Assembly: GCA_013359135.1 (NCBI GenBank)
Contig: JABWCN010000026.1
Location: 1-60,380 of the forward strand
Source of the DNA: Pseudobdellovibrionaceae bacterium
GTDB lineage: Bacteria; Bdellovibrionota; Bdellovibrionia; Bdellovibrionales; Bdellovibrionaceae
Length of the DNA stretch: 60,380 nt
Direction: 5' to 3'
The stretch's first letter is position 1. Every line of letters starts with the position of its first letter. Below, one piece after another: positions 1-7,344 of the stretch. A program made the translations under genes and the position numbers. Below the pieces are notes generated by a model, which saw only the letters and a program-made list of their open reading frames with translations, ran no database searches and was not told the DNA's origin.

Positions 1-97
1 GCTGATTGCATTTATATCTAAATGCTTTCGTGCTTTATCTGATTTTTAATGTCTTTTAGAGGATTAACTGAAAATCTTTTCTCTACTATTCTTAAAT

Positions 98-131
98 AAC
101 AAAAGGGCTTAATTTGTAACAAATTAAGCCC
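98..131 (-). terminator. Rho-independent terminator of rpsR
   Basis: A perfect 12-bp inverted repeat (arms 105-116 and 120-131, loop TAA) lies 40 bases past the rpsR stop codon. Read on the minus strand the stem is followed by TTTTGTTATTT, so it has the form of an intrinsic terminator for the minus-strand gene. No gene can be seen in bases 1-97. Confidence 0.85.
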
Positions 132-170
132 ACTACAAAAAATGACTAAATGATATGTAAAAAATATAAA

Positions 171-440
171 TTAAACTTCAAATACAACAGGATTTACTTG
201 TTCGATTTTAGACATGTTATCAAAATGACCCATCCCAATTGGTAGAAGTCCAAGATTTCTACTTTTCTTAACTGCATAATTTACCAATCTTTGCTGTGAG
301 ATTTTAAGTTTAGAGATTCTAGATGGGACAATTTTTCCACCGTCAGCTATATATTTGTATAATGATACAGGGTCTTTATAATCAATTTGCATTAAACTTT
401 TTGCTGTAACTTTTTTCTTTGGTTGAGAATCTTTTTTCAT
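171..440 (-). CDS. rpsR: 30S ribosomal protein S18, cysteine-free form
   Basis: The 89-residue product matches bacterial ribosomal protein bS18 of the small-subunit platform. The IDYKD box near residue 19, the GKIVPSRI segment near residue 35 and the family's C-terminal LLP turn are all visible. It has no cysteine, so it is the zinc-independent form of the protein. The start is supported by AAGGA about six bases upstream. rpsR usually sits with rpsF and rplI; here it stands alone, divergent from an L28 gene. That arrangement is typical of zinc-responsive C-minus ribosomal paralogues, but whether a second S18 exists in this genome cannot be seen here. Family identification is firm; the zinc link is inference. 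Confidence 0.93.
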   Translation of the reverse strand: MKKDSQPKKKVTAKSLMQIDYKDPVSLYKYIADGGKIVPSRISKLKISQQRLVNYAVKKSRNLGLLPIGMGHFDNMSKIEQVNPVVFEV

Positions 441-463
441 TTTTTTCCTTTTTTAGAATTATA

Positions 464-522
464 TTGATTTGTTACTATTAATTTAATATACGTTGTATAC
501 TTTAAAAGACGATCATTTTCAA
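464..522. promoter_or_regulatory. Back-to-back promoters with palindromic operator candidates between rpsR and rpmB
   Basis: On the plus strand TTGATT (464-469) and TATACG (487-492) are 17 bp apart. On the minus strand TTGAAA (522-517) and TATACA (499-494) are also 17 bp apart. The two -10 elements lie head to head and together form the palindrome TATACGTTGTATA (487-499). A second perfect 13-bp palindrome, TATTAATTTAATA (476-488), overlaps its edge. A single bound repressor could silence both promoters. A Fur-family regulator such as Zur is plausible from the genes controlled, but the box does not match a consensus I can name with confidence. Confidence 0.5.
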
Positions 523-533
523 AGGGTTTTTGT

Positions 534-806
534 ATGTCAGTTTGTGAGTTAACGAAAAAAAGTCCAATAGTAAAAAATTTAGTCAGTCACTCTAATATTA
601 AGACTAAAACAATAGTTCAACCAAATGTTCAATATAAGAATTTATTTAGTAAAAAACTTAATAAATTTTTTAAGTTAAAAGTAGCTGTGAGTACTTTAAG
701 ATCAATAGATCACGTAGGTGGTTTTGATTCTTTTTTGATTAATCAAAGTGATTCTTTGTTGTCAAAAAGAGCTCTTAAAATTAAATCATTGATAAATAAA
801 ATCTAA
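534..806 (+). CDS. rpmB: 50S ribosomal protein L28, single-cysteine form
   Basis: The 90-residue product carries the bL28 signature: VCELTKKSP at the N-terminus, the NLVSHSNIKTK box, the PNVQ strand and the RSIDHVGGFDSFL segment. The zinc-ribbon forms of L28 have paired CxxC motifs; this copy keeps only Cys4, so it is the zinc-free type. L28 is normally followed by L33 (rpmG), but here the next gene is a short L24-like protein 17 bp downstream, probably in the same transcript. Transcription is likely shared with the divergent S18 gene through the control region at 464-522. Confidence 0.93.
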   Translation: MSVCELTKKSPIVKNLVSHSNIKTKTIVQPNVQYKNLFSKKLNKFFKLKVAVSTLRSIDHVGGFDSFLINQSDSLLSKRALKIKSLINKI

Positions 807-823
807 AATTAGGACAAGTTCAG

Positions 824-1030
824 ATGAAATCGGTATTCAAAAAAGGTTCAAAAGTAGAAGTTATATCTGGAGCTGATAAAGGTAAGGTCAGCACAATAAC
901 AAAATTATTTTTAAAAAAAAGCATAGCTGTTGTTCAGGGTGTGAACATTAAGACTCATTTTGATAAAAAAGATGGTTTATTAAAAATTGAAAGTCCTATT
1001 GCTCTATGCAAGCTTAAACTAAAGAACTAA
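824..1030 (+). CDS. rplX: Short stand-alone L24-like ribosomal protein (KOW domain)
   Basis: This 68-residue protein aligns with the N-terminal two thirds of ribosomal protein uL24. A KOW motif covers residues 5-32 (FKKGSKVEVISGADKGKVSTI), followed by the VVQGVNIKTHFDKK loop that binds 23S rRNA domain I. Typical uL24 has about 100 residues and lies in the spc operon between rplN and rplE. This one lacks the C-terminal extension and sits next to rpmB instead. It could be the only, relocated L24 or a second paralogue made under special conditions. AGGAC upstream serves as the ribosome-binding site. Confidence 0.82.
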   Translation: MKSVFKKGSKVEVISGADKGKVSTITKLFLKKSIAVVQGVNIKTHFDKKDGLLKIESPIALCKLKLKN

Positions 1031-1056
1031 AGAACTACTTGTTTAGTTCAATTTTT
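1024..1056 (+). terminator. Probable terminator of rpmB-rplX
   Basis: GAACTAAA (1024-1031) pairs with TTTAGTTC (1042-1049), an 8-bp stem that includes the rplX stop codon. The loop has 10 bases, and AATTTTT follows. Confidence 0.6.
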
Positions 1057-1536
1057 AGGTTACTTCTTTGTAAATAAAAGCTTCTTTTTATAAGATAAAT
1101 TGGGGCTTTTCTTGTATGTAACTCTAGTATAGGTAAAGATTGTTTGTAATAAATTAATCTTGGATTTATGTTATCAATATGTGTAAGATATTTTTATACC
1201 ACTCTTTACAAGAATATTTTTTAATGAAGAACGATTTTAATACTTTTTTATCATTAATTTATTTATTAAACGAATTTTTTTTAATTATATCTAAAATAAA
1301 GCTTTAAGGTGAACATAAAAGCCATAACTAGGATAGCTTTTAATATTTCTCATTAGTCACTTTTTAATTCATGAGTTTTAAATTTTAATAAATTGTACAT
1401 TGAAAAATTCAGTCTCTGCTGAGTGTAGAGTAATTCTGAAAGTTTCAGTGGAAGTTTTCTATATCTAGTTTTATAGCTAAAAAGTTTGCAGCGATAAGAA
1501 AATTGTCATGAATTTTCAAATAAGATTTGAATCAGA
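1057..1536. other. Intergenic stretch with no supported gene
   Basis: About 480 bases of very AT-rich sequence separate the L24-like gene from the tRNA terminator. The only plus-strand frame with an ATG (near 1221) codes about 27 residues and has no ribosome-binding site. I see no RNA gene, repeat or convincing promoter here. Confidence 0.6.
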
Positions 1537-1565
1537 AATAAAATAAAAATCCCATTGAGAGGGAT
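1537..1565 (-). terminator. Probable terminator of tRNA-Pro
   Basis: On the minus strand ATCCC and GGGAT (plus positions 1561-1565 and 1549-1553) form a 5-bp stem with a 7-base loop. The T-rich tail TTTTTATTTTATTT follows. It lies about 40 bases past the 3' end of the tRNA. Confidence 0.6.
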
Positions 1566-1604
1566 AGAGAAAATACTTTTAAAAATCAATTGATATTTTT
1601 TAAA

Positions 1605-1681
1605 TGGTCGGGGAGACAGGATTTGAACCTGCGACCACCTGCTCCCAAGGCAGGTGCGCTACCAAACTGCGCTACTCCCCG
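1605..1681 (-). tRNA. tRNA-Pro (anticodon TGG)
   Basis: The 77-base minus-strand sequence folds as a full cloverleaf. The acceptor stem pairs CGGGGAG with CTCCCCG, and the CCA end is encoded (CCA at plus 1607-1605). The D arm carries the usual GG, the anticodon stem CCTGC/GCAGG carries loop CTTGGGA, and the T arm is GCAGG-TTCAAAT-CCTGT. Loop position 33 is T and positions 34-36 are TGG, which reads proline codons CCN, chiefly CCA and CCG. A strong promoter lies 10 bases upstream and a terminator downstream, so it is a single-gene transcript. Confidence 0.97.
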
Positions 1682-1690
1682 ATGAAACTA

Positions 1691-1719
1691 TTAATAATTA
1701 TTATATTTCTATTTGTCAA
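1691..1719 (-). promoter_or_regulatory. Sigma-70 type promoter of tRNA-Pro
   Basis: On the minus strand a perfect TTGACA (1719-1714) is followed 17 bp later by TATTAA (1696-1691). The mature tRNA starts at 1681, about where transcription should begin. Confidence 0.75.
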
Positions 1720-1859
1720 ATTTATAAAACAACTTTCTGAAGTTATTATCCACGTCTATTTGTAAAGTACTAGAACGACTTCTAAGAGCTAATTTTCAAT
1801 TAAAATGAAAATTTATTTAACTTTTATGCAAAGTTTCAATTAGAATTAGTTCAGATATT

Positions 1860-2522
1860 ATGAAAGTTCGCAGTAAACTAAACTTAAATTCCAAACTTCT
1901 CCCAATACTTGTTATTCTAGTTGGCACCGTCCTGTTCTTTATTTCGGACCCTCCGCCATCTCCCTGTGTCGCTCAAATTGACACTTATAAAAAATCTTTG
2001 AAGGGGAAGTTATACAGCTACAAAGTAGATAAAAATATTATTCCCTCAGCGATAAAAAAAACTTCAGATTTTTGTAGACAAGGAAAATCGCTTGGTAGCT
2101 GTATCGATTATTTTGAAATAGTCAATTCAATGATGAACAACTTAAATCAGTTAGACACTGAATGTTTTTCAGAATTACTAAATGAGAAAGAATTTATAGA
2201 AAATTTGAAAAGATATTTTTCAATTACAGTTTTGTTGGCTTGGGGGGATAAGGTTCCCGAAGAAACAAAAACAGGATGGCTTTCAGAGTCAAATATTTTG
2301 GTGTTTTGTAAAGTTAAGAATTTTTTGGAAGCTAACTTAGACCCGGACGATAATGAAACTTTAAAAAATAAGTTATTAGCCAGTCTTCCATATTCTAAGC
2401 TTGGCTTGTCGGCAATCGATAATTCTGAAGAACTTGCAGACAATAAAGCAATTAATAAGCTAGGAAAAGGAAAAGTTTTAGAGAAAAGTCTTCTATCGGT
2501 GAGATGTGAAAGATATTTTTAA
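1860..2522 (+). CDS. Hypothetical single-pass membrane-anchored protein
   Basis: A 220-residue protein I cannot assign to a family. A hydrophobic segment at about residues 14-29 (LLPILVILVGTVLFFI) follows a basic N-terminus, so it is probably an uncleaved anchor with the rest in the periplasm. A DPPPSPC turn comes next, and several cysteines in the body could form disulfides. The C-terminal part is mixed-charge and soluble. No clear ribosome-binding site precedes the ATG. The nitrilase gene starts about 40 bases downstream on the same strand, so the two may be co-transcribed. Confidence 0.65.
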   Translation: MKVRSKLNLNSKLLPILVILVGTVLFFISDPPPSPCVAQIDTYKKSLKGKLYSYKVDKNIIPSAIKKTSDFCRQGKSLGSCIDYFEIVNSMMNNLNQLDTECFSELLNEKEFIENLKRYFSITVLLAWGDKVPEETKTGWLSESNILVFCKVKNFLEANLDPDDNETLKNKLLASLPYSKLGLSAIDNSEELADNKAINKLGKGKVLEKSLLSVRCERYF

Positions 2523-2563
2523 AATTTTTTTTCGATATTTTTCTTTTTTTTATGAAAGTACTT

Positions 2564-3394
2564 ATGACTAAAGAGCGTATTAAAATTGCTATAGCTACTT
2601 TAAACTCCACCGATTGTATGCAACAAAATGTGGATATAATTTCTGATCTTATAGCTCAAGGTAAGAAACAAGGCGCTGAAATTATTTTTTTTCCTGAAAA
2701 TGCTCTTTTTTTAAGGATTAGAGAAGGTGATCTGATCCCATTTTTAACTTATGATAGCGAAGAACTTAATAAATTAAGCCAAGTTGCCAAAGAAAATGAT
2801 ATAACTGTAAATGTTGGTTCAGTGGCAATGGAAATAGAAGGTAAAAGATTTAATTCTAATTTAATGATAACAAACGAAGGTAAAGTGACTGTTGCTTACA
2901 ATAAAATACATTTGTTTGATATTCAATTAAATGGTGACTTGGTTATTAGAGAATCAGACGTATTCCATCATGGATACTCACCAAGAGTGTCAGAGTTTAA
3001 CAGTTGGAAGATTGGTCATAACATTTGTTTTGATATTAGATTTTCAAGGCTTGCAAACTTTTATTATGAAGCTGATGTTGATTTACTCATTTATCCAGCT
3101 GCTTTTTTACCTAAAACAGGAGAAGCTCATTGGCACGTCTTAAATAGATCTAGAGCTATTGAGGGGCAGTGTTATGTTATTTCGAGTGCTCAGGGAGGGC
3201 AGCATATTTCATCAATAGATAAGATGAAATATAGAGAGACGTATGGTCATTCAATGGTAGTAGATCCATGGGGAAAAGTGCTTGTTGATTGCGAGGAATT
3301 AAACTCCATTGTCGTGTTAGAGTTAACTAAAGAAAAAATTAATGAAGTAAGAAGGCAGATACCGGTTTCACAATTAAAGAAAGAAATTAACTAG
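2564..3394 (+). CDS. Carbon-nitrogen hydrolase (Nit/deaminated-glutathione-amidase type)
   Basis: A nitrilase-superfamily amidase of 276 residues. The catalytic Glu-Lys-Cys triad is visible as FFPEN (about residue 45), YNKIHLFD (about 115) and ICFDIRF (about 150). A C-terminal RETYGHSMVVDPWGK segment is typical of Nit1/Nit2 enzymes, which hydrolyse deaminated glutathione or omega-amides and so repair transaminase by-products. An in-frame ATG at 2552 is possible, but the ATG at 2564 has a GAAAG motif at a usable distance. Exact substrate is not decided by the sequence. Confidence 0.85.
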   Translation: MTKERIKIAIATLNSTDCMQQNVDIISDLIAQGKKQGAEIIFFPENALFLRIREGDLIPFLTYDSEELNKLSQVAKENDITVNVGSVAMEIEGKRFNSNLMITNEGKVTVAYNKIHLFDIQLNGDLVIRESDVFHHGYSPRVSEFNSWKIGHNICFDIRFSRLANFYYEADVDLLIYPAAFLPKTGEAHWHVLNRSRAIEGQCYVISSAQGGQHISSIDKMKYRETYGHSMVVDPWGKVLVDCEELNSIVVLELTKEKINEVRRQIPVSQLKKEIN

Positions 3395-3520
3395 CTTTTT
3401 TTTACTCAACTTGCACATGTCTAGTGTTATTAGATTTAGTCTTTAAAGAAACAGTTGAGATAATTACAAACCTAAAGTAGAGTTATAACTCAAAATAATT
3501 TAAAAGAATTATATTTTTTT

Positions 3521-3534
3521 ATGATTCAAATCAT
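3521..3534. promoter_or_regulatory. FNR/CRP-like palindrome upstream of a small membrane protein gene
   Basis: The perfect palindrome ATGATTCAAATCAT contains the TGAT-N4-ATCA core used by FNR/CRP-family regulators. If TAAAAA at 3557-3562 is the -10 element, the centre of the box lies at about -41.5, the classical activator position. Low certainty, since such cores arise easily in AT-rich DNA. Confidence 0.35.
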
Positions 3535-3580
3535 GGGTATTATTTACTGAATAGGGTAAAAATAACTTCAGGAGAAATAA

Positions 3581-3847
3581 GTGATAAACTTTAAAATACA
3601 AACACTTCTTGTACTCTTTAAAAAAAACAGCTTTCGAAAAAGATTTTCTTTGATTTCATTTTTGATGCTAATAGCTGTTGTAGATTTAAAAACATTTGAA
3701 GAACTATCTACAGTTGTTAAAAGCAAATCTTTTGTTGGTGGAAAAGATGAGTCAAACTTGACTTATGTTAATAGTCTTCAAGAGCCTTTTAGAAAGTTTG
3801 TATTATCTCCCAATGAATTTGAAAGTTCAGAAACACAAAATGAATAA
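3581..3847 (+). CDS. Hypothetical small membrane protein with GTG start
   Basis: An 88-residue protein with one hydrophobic segment at about residues 23-36 (FSLISFLMLIAVVD) behind a strongly basic N-terminus (KKNSFRKR). The acidic C-terminal tail probably lies outside the inner membrane. The GTG start is supported by AGGAGA eight bases upstream, one of the better ribosome-binding sites in the region. I recognise no family. It stands alone between the nitrilase and the ETF-QO gene, with a possible FNR/CRP-type box about 50 bases upstream. Confidence 0.6.
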   Translation: MINFKIQTLLVLFKKNSFRKRFSLISFLMLIAVVDLKTFEELSTVVKSKSFVGGKDESNLTYVNSLQEPFRKFVLSPNEFESSETQNE

Positions 3848-3961
3848 AACTTTCAAGTTAATATAAGAGAACAATTTTAAATAATTTGTATTGAAATTTA
3901 AATTACTTTTTAGTTTAGATTCAAAGAATAAATAGAGTAAAAATAGAATGGTAAGGTAGTT

Positions 3962-5698
3962 ATGGCAAATAAGAATAATTTCTTTCCTCTCCCTGATGGA
4001 TTTAAAAATGAAGAGATGGAAGCAGATGTACTCATCGTAGGTGGCGGAAGTGCGGGCCTTAGTTGTGCCTTTCAAATTCAAAAAGAATTTGAGAAACTCA
4101 AAGAAAAAGGTGATCCTTCTGTTGAAGGCAAAGAGGCTCCAATGATTATAGTGTTAGAAAAAGCCTCAGAGGTAGGAGCGCACAGTTTCTCAGGAGCGGT
4201 ATTAAACCCAATAGCATTAAAAGAGCTTTTACCTAATTTTAAAGATCTTGATTGTCCTCTTGATACTGAAGTTGTTGAAGATGCAGTCTACTATCTGACT
4301 CAATCGGGTGGAGCTGTTAAGTTTCCAGTAACTCCGCCGCAGTTCAATAATCATGGAAACTATATAGTGTCTATTTCTAAATTGAATCGTTGGTTAGCAT
4401 CTCAGTGTGAACAAAAAGGTATTAACATATTTCCTGGATTTGCTGCTGTTGAAGCCCTTTATGAGGGAGATAAAATTATCGGAGTCAGAACTGGAGATAA
4501 GGGAAGAGATCAAAATGGAGAGCCAAAAGCTAATTTTGAACCAGGTATTTTGATTAAGGCAAAAGTTACTATTTTTGCAGAAGGTACACGTGGATCTCTA
4601 TTTAAATCCGTTTCTAAAAAACTCTCTTTAAGAGAGGGTAAAAACCCTGAAGTTTTTGAAGAAGGTGTAAAAGAAATTATTCAATGTGCTCCAGGCTCTA
4701 TTAAACCCGGCCAAGTCATACATACTATGGGATTTCCACTCTCTAAGAGTATAGGAGGTACGTTTATGTATACTCTTCCTGGTGATAAAGTTTTACTTGG
4801 TCTAGTAGCTTATCTAGATACAAAAGACCCTTTATTGGATCCACACAGAGAACTTCAGAAATTAAAAACTCATCCATTTATTAATAATTTTATTAAAGGT
4901 GGAAGTATTCTTGCTTATGGAGGGAAAACACTTCCAGCAGGTGGATGGTTTTCTATGCCTAAGCTTTATGGTCAGGGCTGGATGGTTGTTGGTGATTCTG
5001 CAAGTATGGTAGATGTACAAAAACTAAAAGGTATTCATCATTCAATGAAGTCTGGAATGCTTGCTGGAGAAACTGCCTTAGCGGCTTGGCTGGCTAACGA
5101 TGTTTCGGCTAGTAAGTTAAGCATCTATGAGTCTAAAATTAATGCCTCTTATGTTAAGCATGAGTTATATAAGGTCAGAAATTTTCATCAAACCTTATCC
5201 AAAGGTATCTTAAAGGCGCTTCCACTGCTAGCTATACAAGAGATTACAGGGGGTAAAGGTTTACAGGACAATATGCCAGTAGAAGAAGATGCAAAGACAA
5301 CAGAGAAAGTTAGAGAAATATGGGGGACTGAAGACCTAAGTCAAATTAAAGAGTTTAGATTGCCCTCTGTAGATGGTAAGCTCTATATGGATAAACTTTC
5401 CAGTGTTTATTTAACAGGAACTTCTCACGACGAACATTCTCCGAATCACTTGTTGCTACAAAATGGTGATGTTTGTTCCTCTGTATGTGAGCCTAAATAC
5501 AGGTCACCGTGCACTCATTTTTGTCCTGCGGCTGTTTATGAAATGATTCCATCTGAAAAAAATTCAGGGCAAAAAGAATTGAAAATAAACTACACCAACT
5601 GTATACATTGCAAAACCTGTGATATTAAATGTCCTTTTGAGAATATTGATTGGACTCCTCCCGAAGGTGGTGGAGGCCCAAAATATTTAGAAACATAG
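3962..5698 (+). CDS. Electron transfer flavoprotein-ubiquinone oxidoreductase
   Basis: A full-length 578-residue ETF-QO. It takes electrons from reduced ETF, produced by acyl-CoA and amino-acid dehydrogenases, and passes them to quinone at the inner membrane. The FAD-binding GGGSAGLSC motif is at residues 27-35, preceded by ADVLIV. The UQ-binding region contains the KLKGIHHSMKSGMLA helix. The C-terminal ferredoxin-like part holds the 4Fe-4S ligands in NCIHCKTCDIKCP. AAGGT precedes the ATG. The genes for the ETF subunits are not in this window. The rRNA methyltransferase gene follows directly. Confidence 0.95.
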   Translation: MANKNNFFPLPDGFKNEEMEADVLIVGGGSAGLSCAFQIQKEFEKLKEKGDPSVEGKEAPMIIVLEKASEVGAHSFSGAVLNPIALKELLPNFKDLDCPLDTEVVEDAVYYLTQSGGAVKFPVTPPQFNNHGNYIVSISKLNRWLASQCEQKGINIFPGFAAVEALYEGDKIIGVRTGDKGRDQNGEPKANFEPGILIKAKVTIFAEGTRGSLFKSVSKKLSLREGKNPEVFEEGVKEIIQCAPGSIKPGQVIHTMGFPLSKSIGGTFMYTLPGDKVLLGLVAYLDTKDPLLDPHRELQKLKTHPFINNFIKGGSILAYGGKTLPAGGWFSMPKLYGQGWMVVGDSASMVDVQKLKGIHHSMKSGMLAGETALAAWLANDVSASKLSIYESKINASYVKHELYKVRNFHQTLSKGILKALPLLAIQEITGGKGLQDNMPVEEDAKTTEKVREIWGTEDLSQIKEFRLPSVDGKLYMDKLSSVYLTGTSHDEHSPNHLLLQNGDVCSSVCEPKYRSPCTHFCPAAVYEMIPSEKNSGQKELKINYTNCIHCKTCDIKCPFENIDWTPPEGGGGPKYLET

Positions 5699-5707
5699 TT
5701 GGAGTTT

Positions 5708-6832
5708 ATGGCTGATTTTTTTGCTTCTTGTCCTCAAGAAATGTCTGTAGTTTTGGAAAAAGAATTAAACAACCTTGGATTTGAAAAGACAGAAAGAATT
5801 AATAGCGGTGTTTATTTTGAAAGTTCTTGGGAAGGCTGTTATAGGGCCAATTTGCACTCAAGATTAGCAAGTAGAATCTATAAACCTGTTTTGGAGTTTA
5901 TAGCCTATGATCAGGAGCAGTTGTACAGGGAAATTCAGAGACATGATTTTACTAAATATATAGACCCTCAACAGACACTGGCAATAGATACAGTTATTAA
6001 TGATTGCAAACTTCATGATCAAAGATTTGTCACTATGGTGATTAAAGATGCAATAGTTGATCAGTTTAGAGAAAAAAAAGGTGAAAGACCCAGTATAGAT
6101 TCCAAGAATGCTGATTTGCGAATTCATGTTAAAGGGACAAAGAATACTTTTTGGGTGGCACTTGATACGTCGGGATCCGGGTTATATCAGAGGGGTTATC
6201 GAAGAGAAGTCGGAGAGGCTCCAATCAAAGAAAATTTAGCTGCAGGATTGATTGAAATTGCTGAATGGGATAAGCAGTCAGCATTTGTAGATCCAATGTG
6301 TGGGGCTGGGACTTTCTTGATAGAGGCTGCGTTAATGGCTCTTAATATTGCTCCTGGAACTTTGAGAAAAAGATTTGGTTTTCAAAATTGGCTAAATTAT
6401 AAAAGTGATGTTTGGGACAAATTAGTATCAGAGGCTCTTAATAATGAAAAAGAAATGATTGATTTCCCTATTTTAGGTTATGATATTGATAGACAAGTTA
6501 TTTCCAAAGCAAAATCTAATGCGCGTTTAGCTGGTGTTGATCATGTTGTGAAATTTCAAACAGAAGCCGTTGCGGTTGTCAAAGCACCCTGTGAAAAAGG
6601 GATTATGATAACTAATCCTCCCTATGGTGCTCGAATAGGTGAGGAAGATAATCTTAAAGATGCGTATAAAGATCTAGGGTTCACTATGAAAAATCATTTT
6701 AAAAACTGGGACTGTTGGATTTTGTCAGGAAATAAAGATTTAATTTTAGAAATGAAATTGAAGTCTAGTCGTCGAGTGTTTGTCTATAATGGTCCTATTG
6801 AGTGTCGTTTTCTTAAGTATGAAATGTTTTAA
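5708..6832 (+). CDS. RlmL-type 23S rRNA (guanine-N2) methyltransferase
   Basis: A 374-residue class I methyltransferase with an N-terminal THUMP RNA-binding region (about 1-160) and a C-terminal Rossmann domain. The SAM motif DPMCGAGTFLIEAAL lies near residue 200 and the catalytic NPPYG motif near residue 305. This matches the N-terminal half of E. coli RlmKL, which makes m2G2445 in 23S rRNA; the RlmK half is absent, as in many bacteria. A TTG at 5699, directly after the preceding stop, is also in frame, but GGAG lies between it and the ATG at 5708, so I chose the ATG. Confidence 0.88.
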   Translation: MADFFASCPQEMSVVLEKELNNLGFEKTERINSGVYFESSWEGCYRANLHSRLASRIYKPVLEFIAYDQEQLYREIQRHDFTKYIDPQQTLAIDTVINDCKLHDQRFVTMVIKDAIVDQFREKKGERPSIDSKNADLRIHVKGTKNTFWVALDTSGSGLYQRGYRREVGEAPIKENLAAGLIEIAEWDKQSAFVDPMCGAGTFLIEAALMALNIAPGTLRKRFGFQNWLNYKSDVWDKLVSEALNNEKEMIDFPILGYDIDRQVISKAKSNARLAGVDHVVKFQTEAVAVVKAPCEKGIMITNPPYGARIGEEDNLKDAYKDLGFTMKNHFKNWDCWILSGNKDLILEMKLKSSRRVFVYNGPIECRFLKYEMF

Positions 6833-6870
6833 ATCAAAGGAATTTATAAACAAAATTCTTAAATTCTATA

Positions 6871-6906
6871 AAAAAGATCTAAGGGCCTTTGCTCTTAGAT
6901 CTTTTT
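6871..6906. terminator. Bidirectional terminator between convergent genes
   Basis: A perfect 13-bp inverted repeat (6871-6883 with 6894-6906, 10-base loop) starts with AAAAA and ends with TTTTT. It can therefore stop transcription from both the rRNA methyltransferase and the minus-strand membrane-protein gene. Confidence 0.9.
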
Positions 6907-6941
6907 AGCGTCAACTGACGATAACTATGATTTTTGCTGTC

Positions 6942-7313
6942 CTAGAAAGGCTTATTGACAGCTACGATGGAGCCGATAATAGGAATCAGTATACAAAGTG
7001 CATAAATCAAAATTGTGGGTAATAATTTTCTTTTAACAATGCTTGCCAGGATAACGGCACAACCCCAAAGAGCTATTTTCACATAAATCCAAGTTGGCAT
7101 TTGCGCAAAAAAACCTAATCTGGCAGCAAGGCCAAATCCAGAAATGATAAGAATGGTGACTCCAATACCATGAGCGATAAAAAATTTTTTAAAGATTTTC
7201 TTTGCTTCATCGGCATCACTTTTTAGTAACTGAATTGCTATCATGGCAATTAAAGAAGTGAAGGTGAGAACCAATCCCATCAGGTGCAGTGTTTTGTAGA
7301 CTTCGTAGCTCAT
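6942..7313 (-). CDS. Four-helix small integral membrane protein
   Basis: A 123-residue protein with four predicted membrane helices (about residues 7-28, 43-63, 74-91 and 99-117). Histidines lie inside or near the first two (His10 in KTLHLMG, His48 in IAHGIG). Size and histidine placement resemble small haem- or quinone-related membrane proteins of the SirB/CopD/HemJ kind, but I cannot name the family with confidence. AAAGGA lies just upstream of the start. It begins 31 bases after lpxD on the same strand, so it is probably the second gene of that transcript. Confidence 0.75.
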   Translation of the reverse strand: MSYEVYKTLHLMGLVLTFTSLIAMIAIQLLKSDADEAKKIFKKFFIAHGIGVTILIISGFGLAARLGFFAQMPTWIYVKIALWGCAVILASIVKRKLLPTILIYALCILIPIIGSIVAVNKPF

Positions 7314-7344
7314 AAGTTTCCTTTCGGTAAGTTCGTTGAAAATA

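Noticed and set aside
1746-1754. TTATCCACG, one base from a DnaA box
   Set aside because: Single site with no cluster of further boxes, no AT-rich unwinding element and no dnaA or gidA nearby, so not an origin.
3827-4081. Minus-strand open frame over the start of the ETF-QO gene
   Set aside because: It reads AT-rich upstream sequence and the opposite strand of a clear gene; rich in Leu/Phe/Ile as expected by chance.
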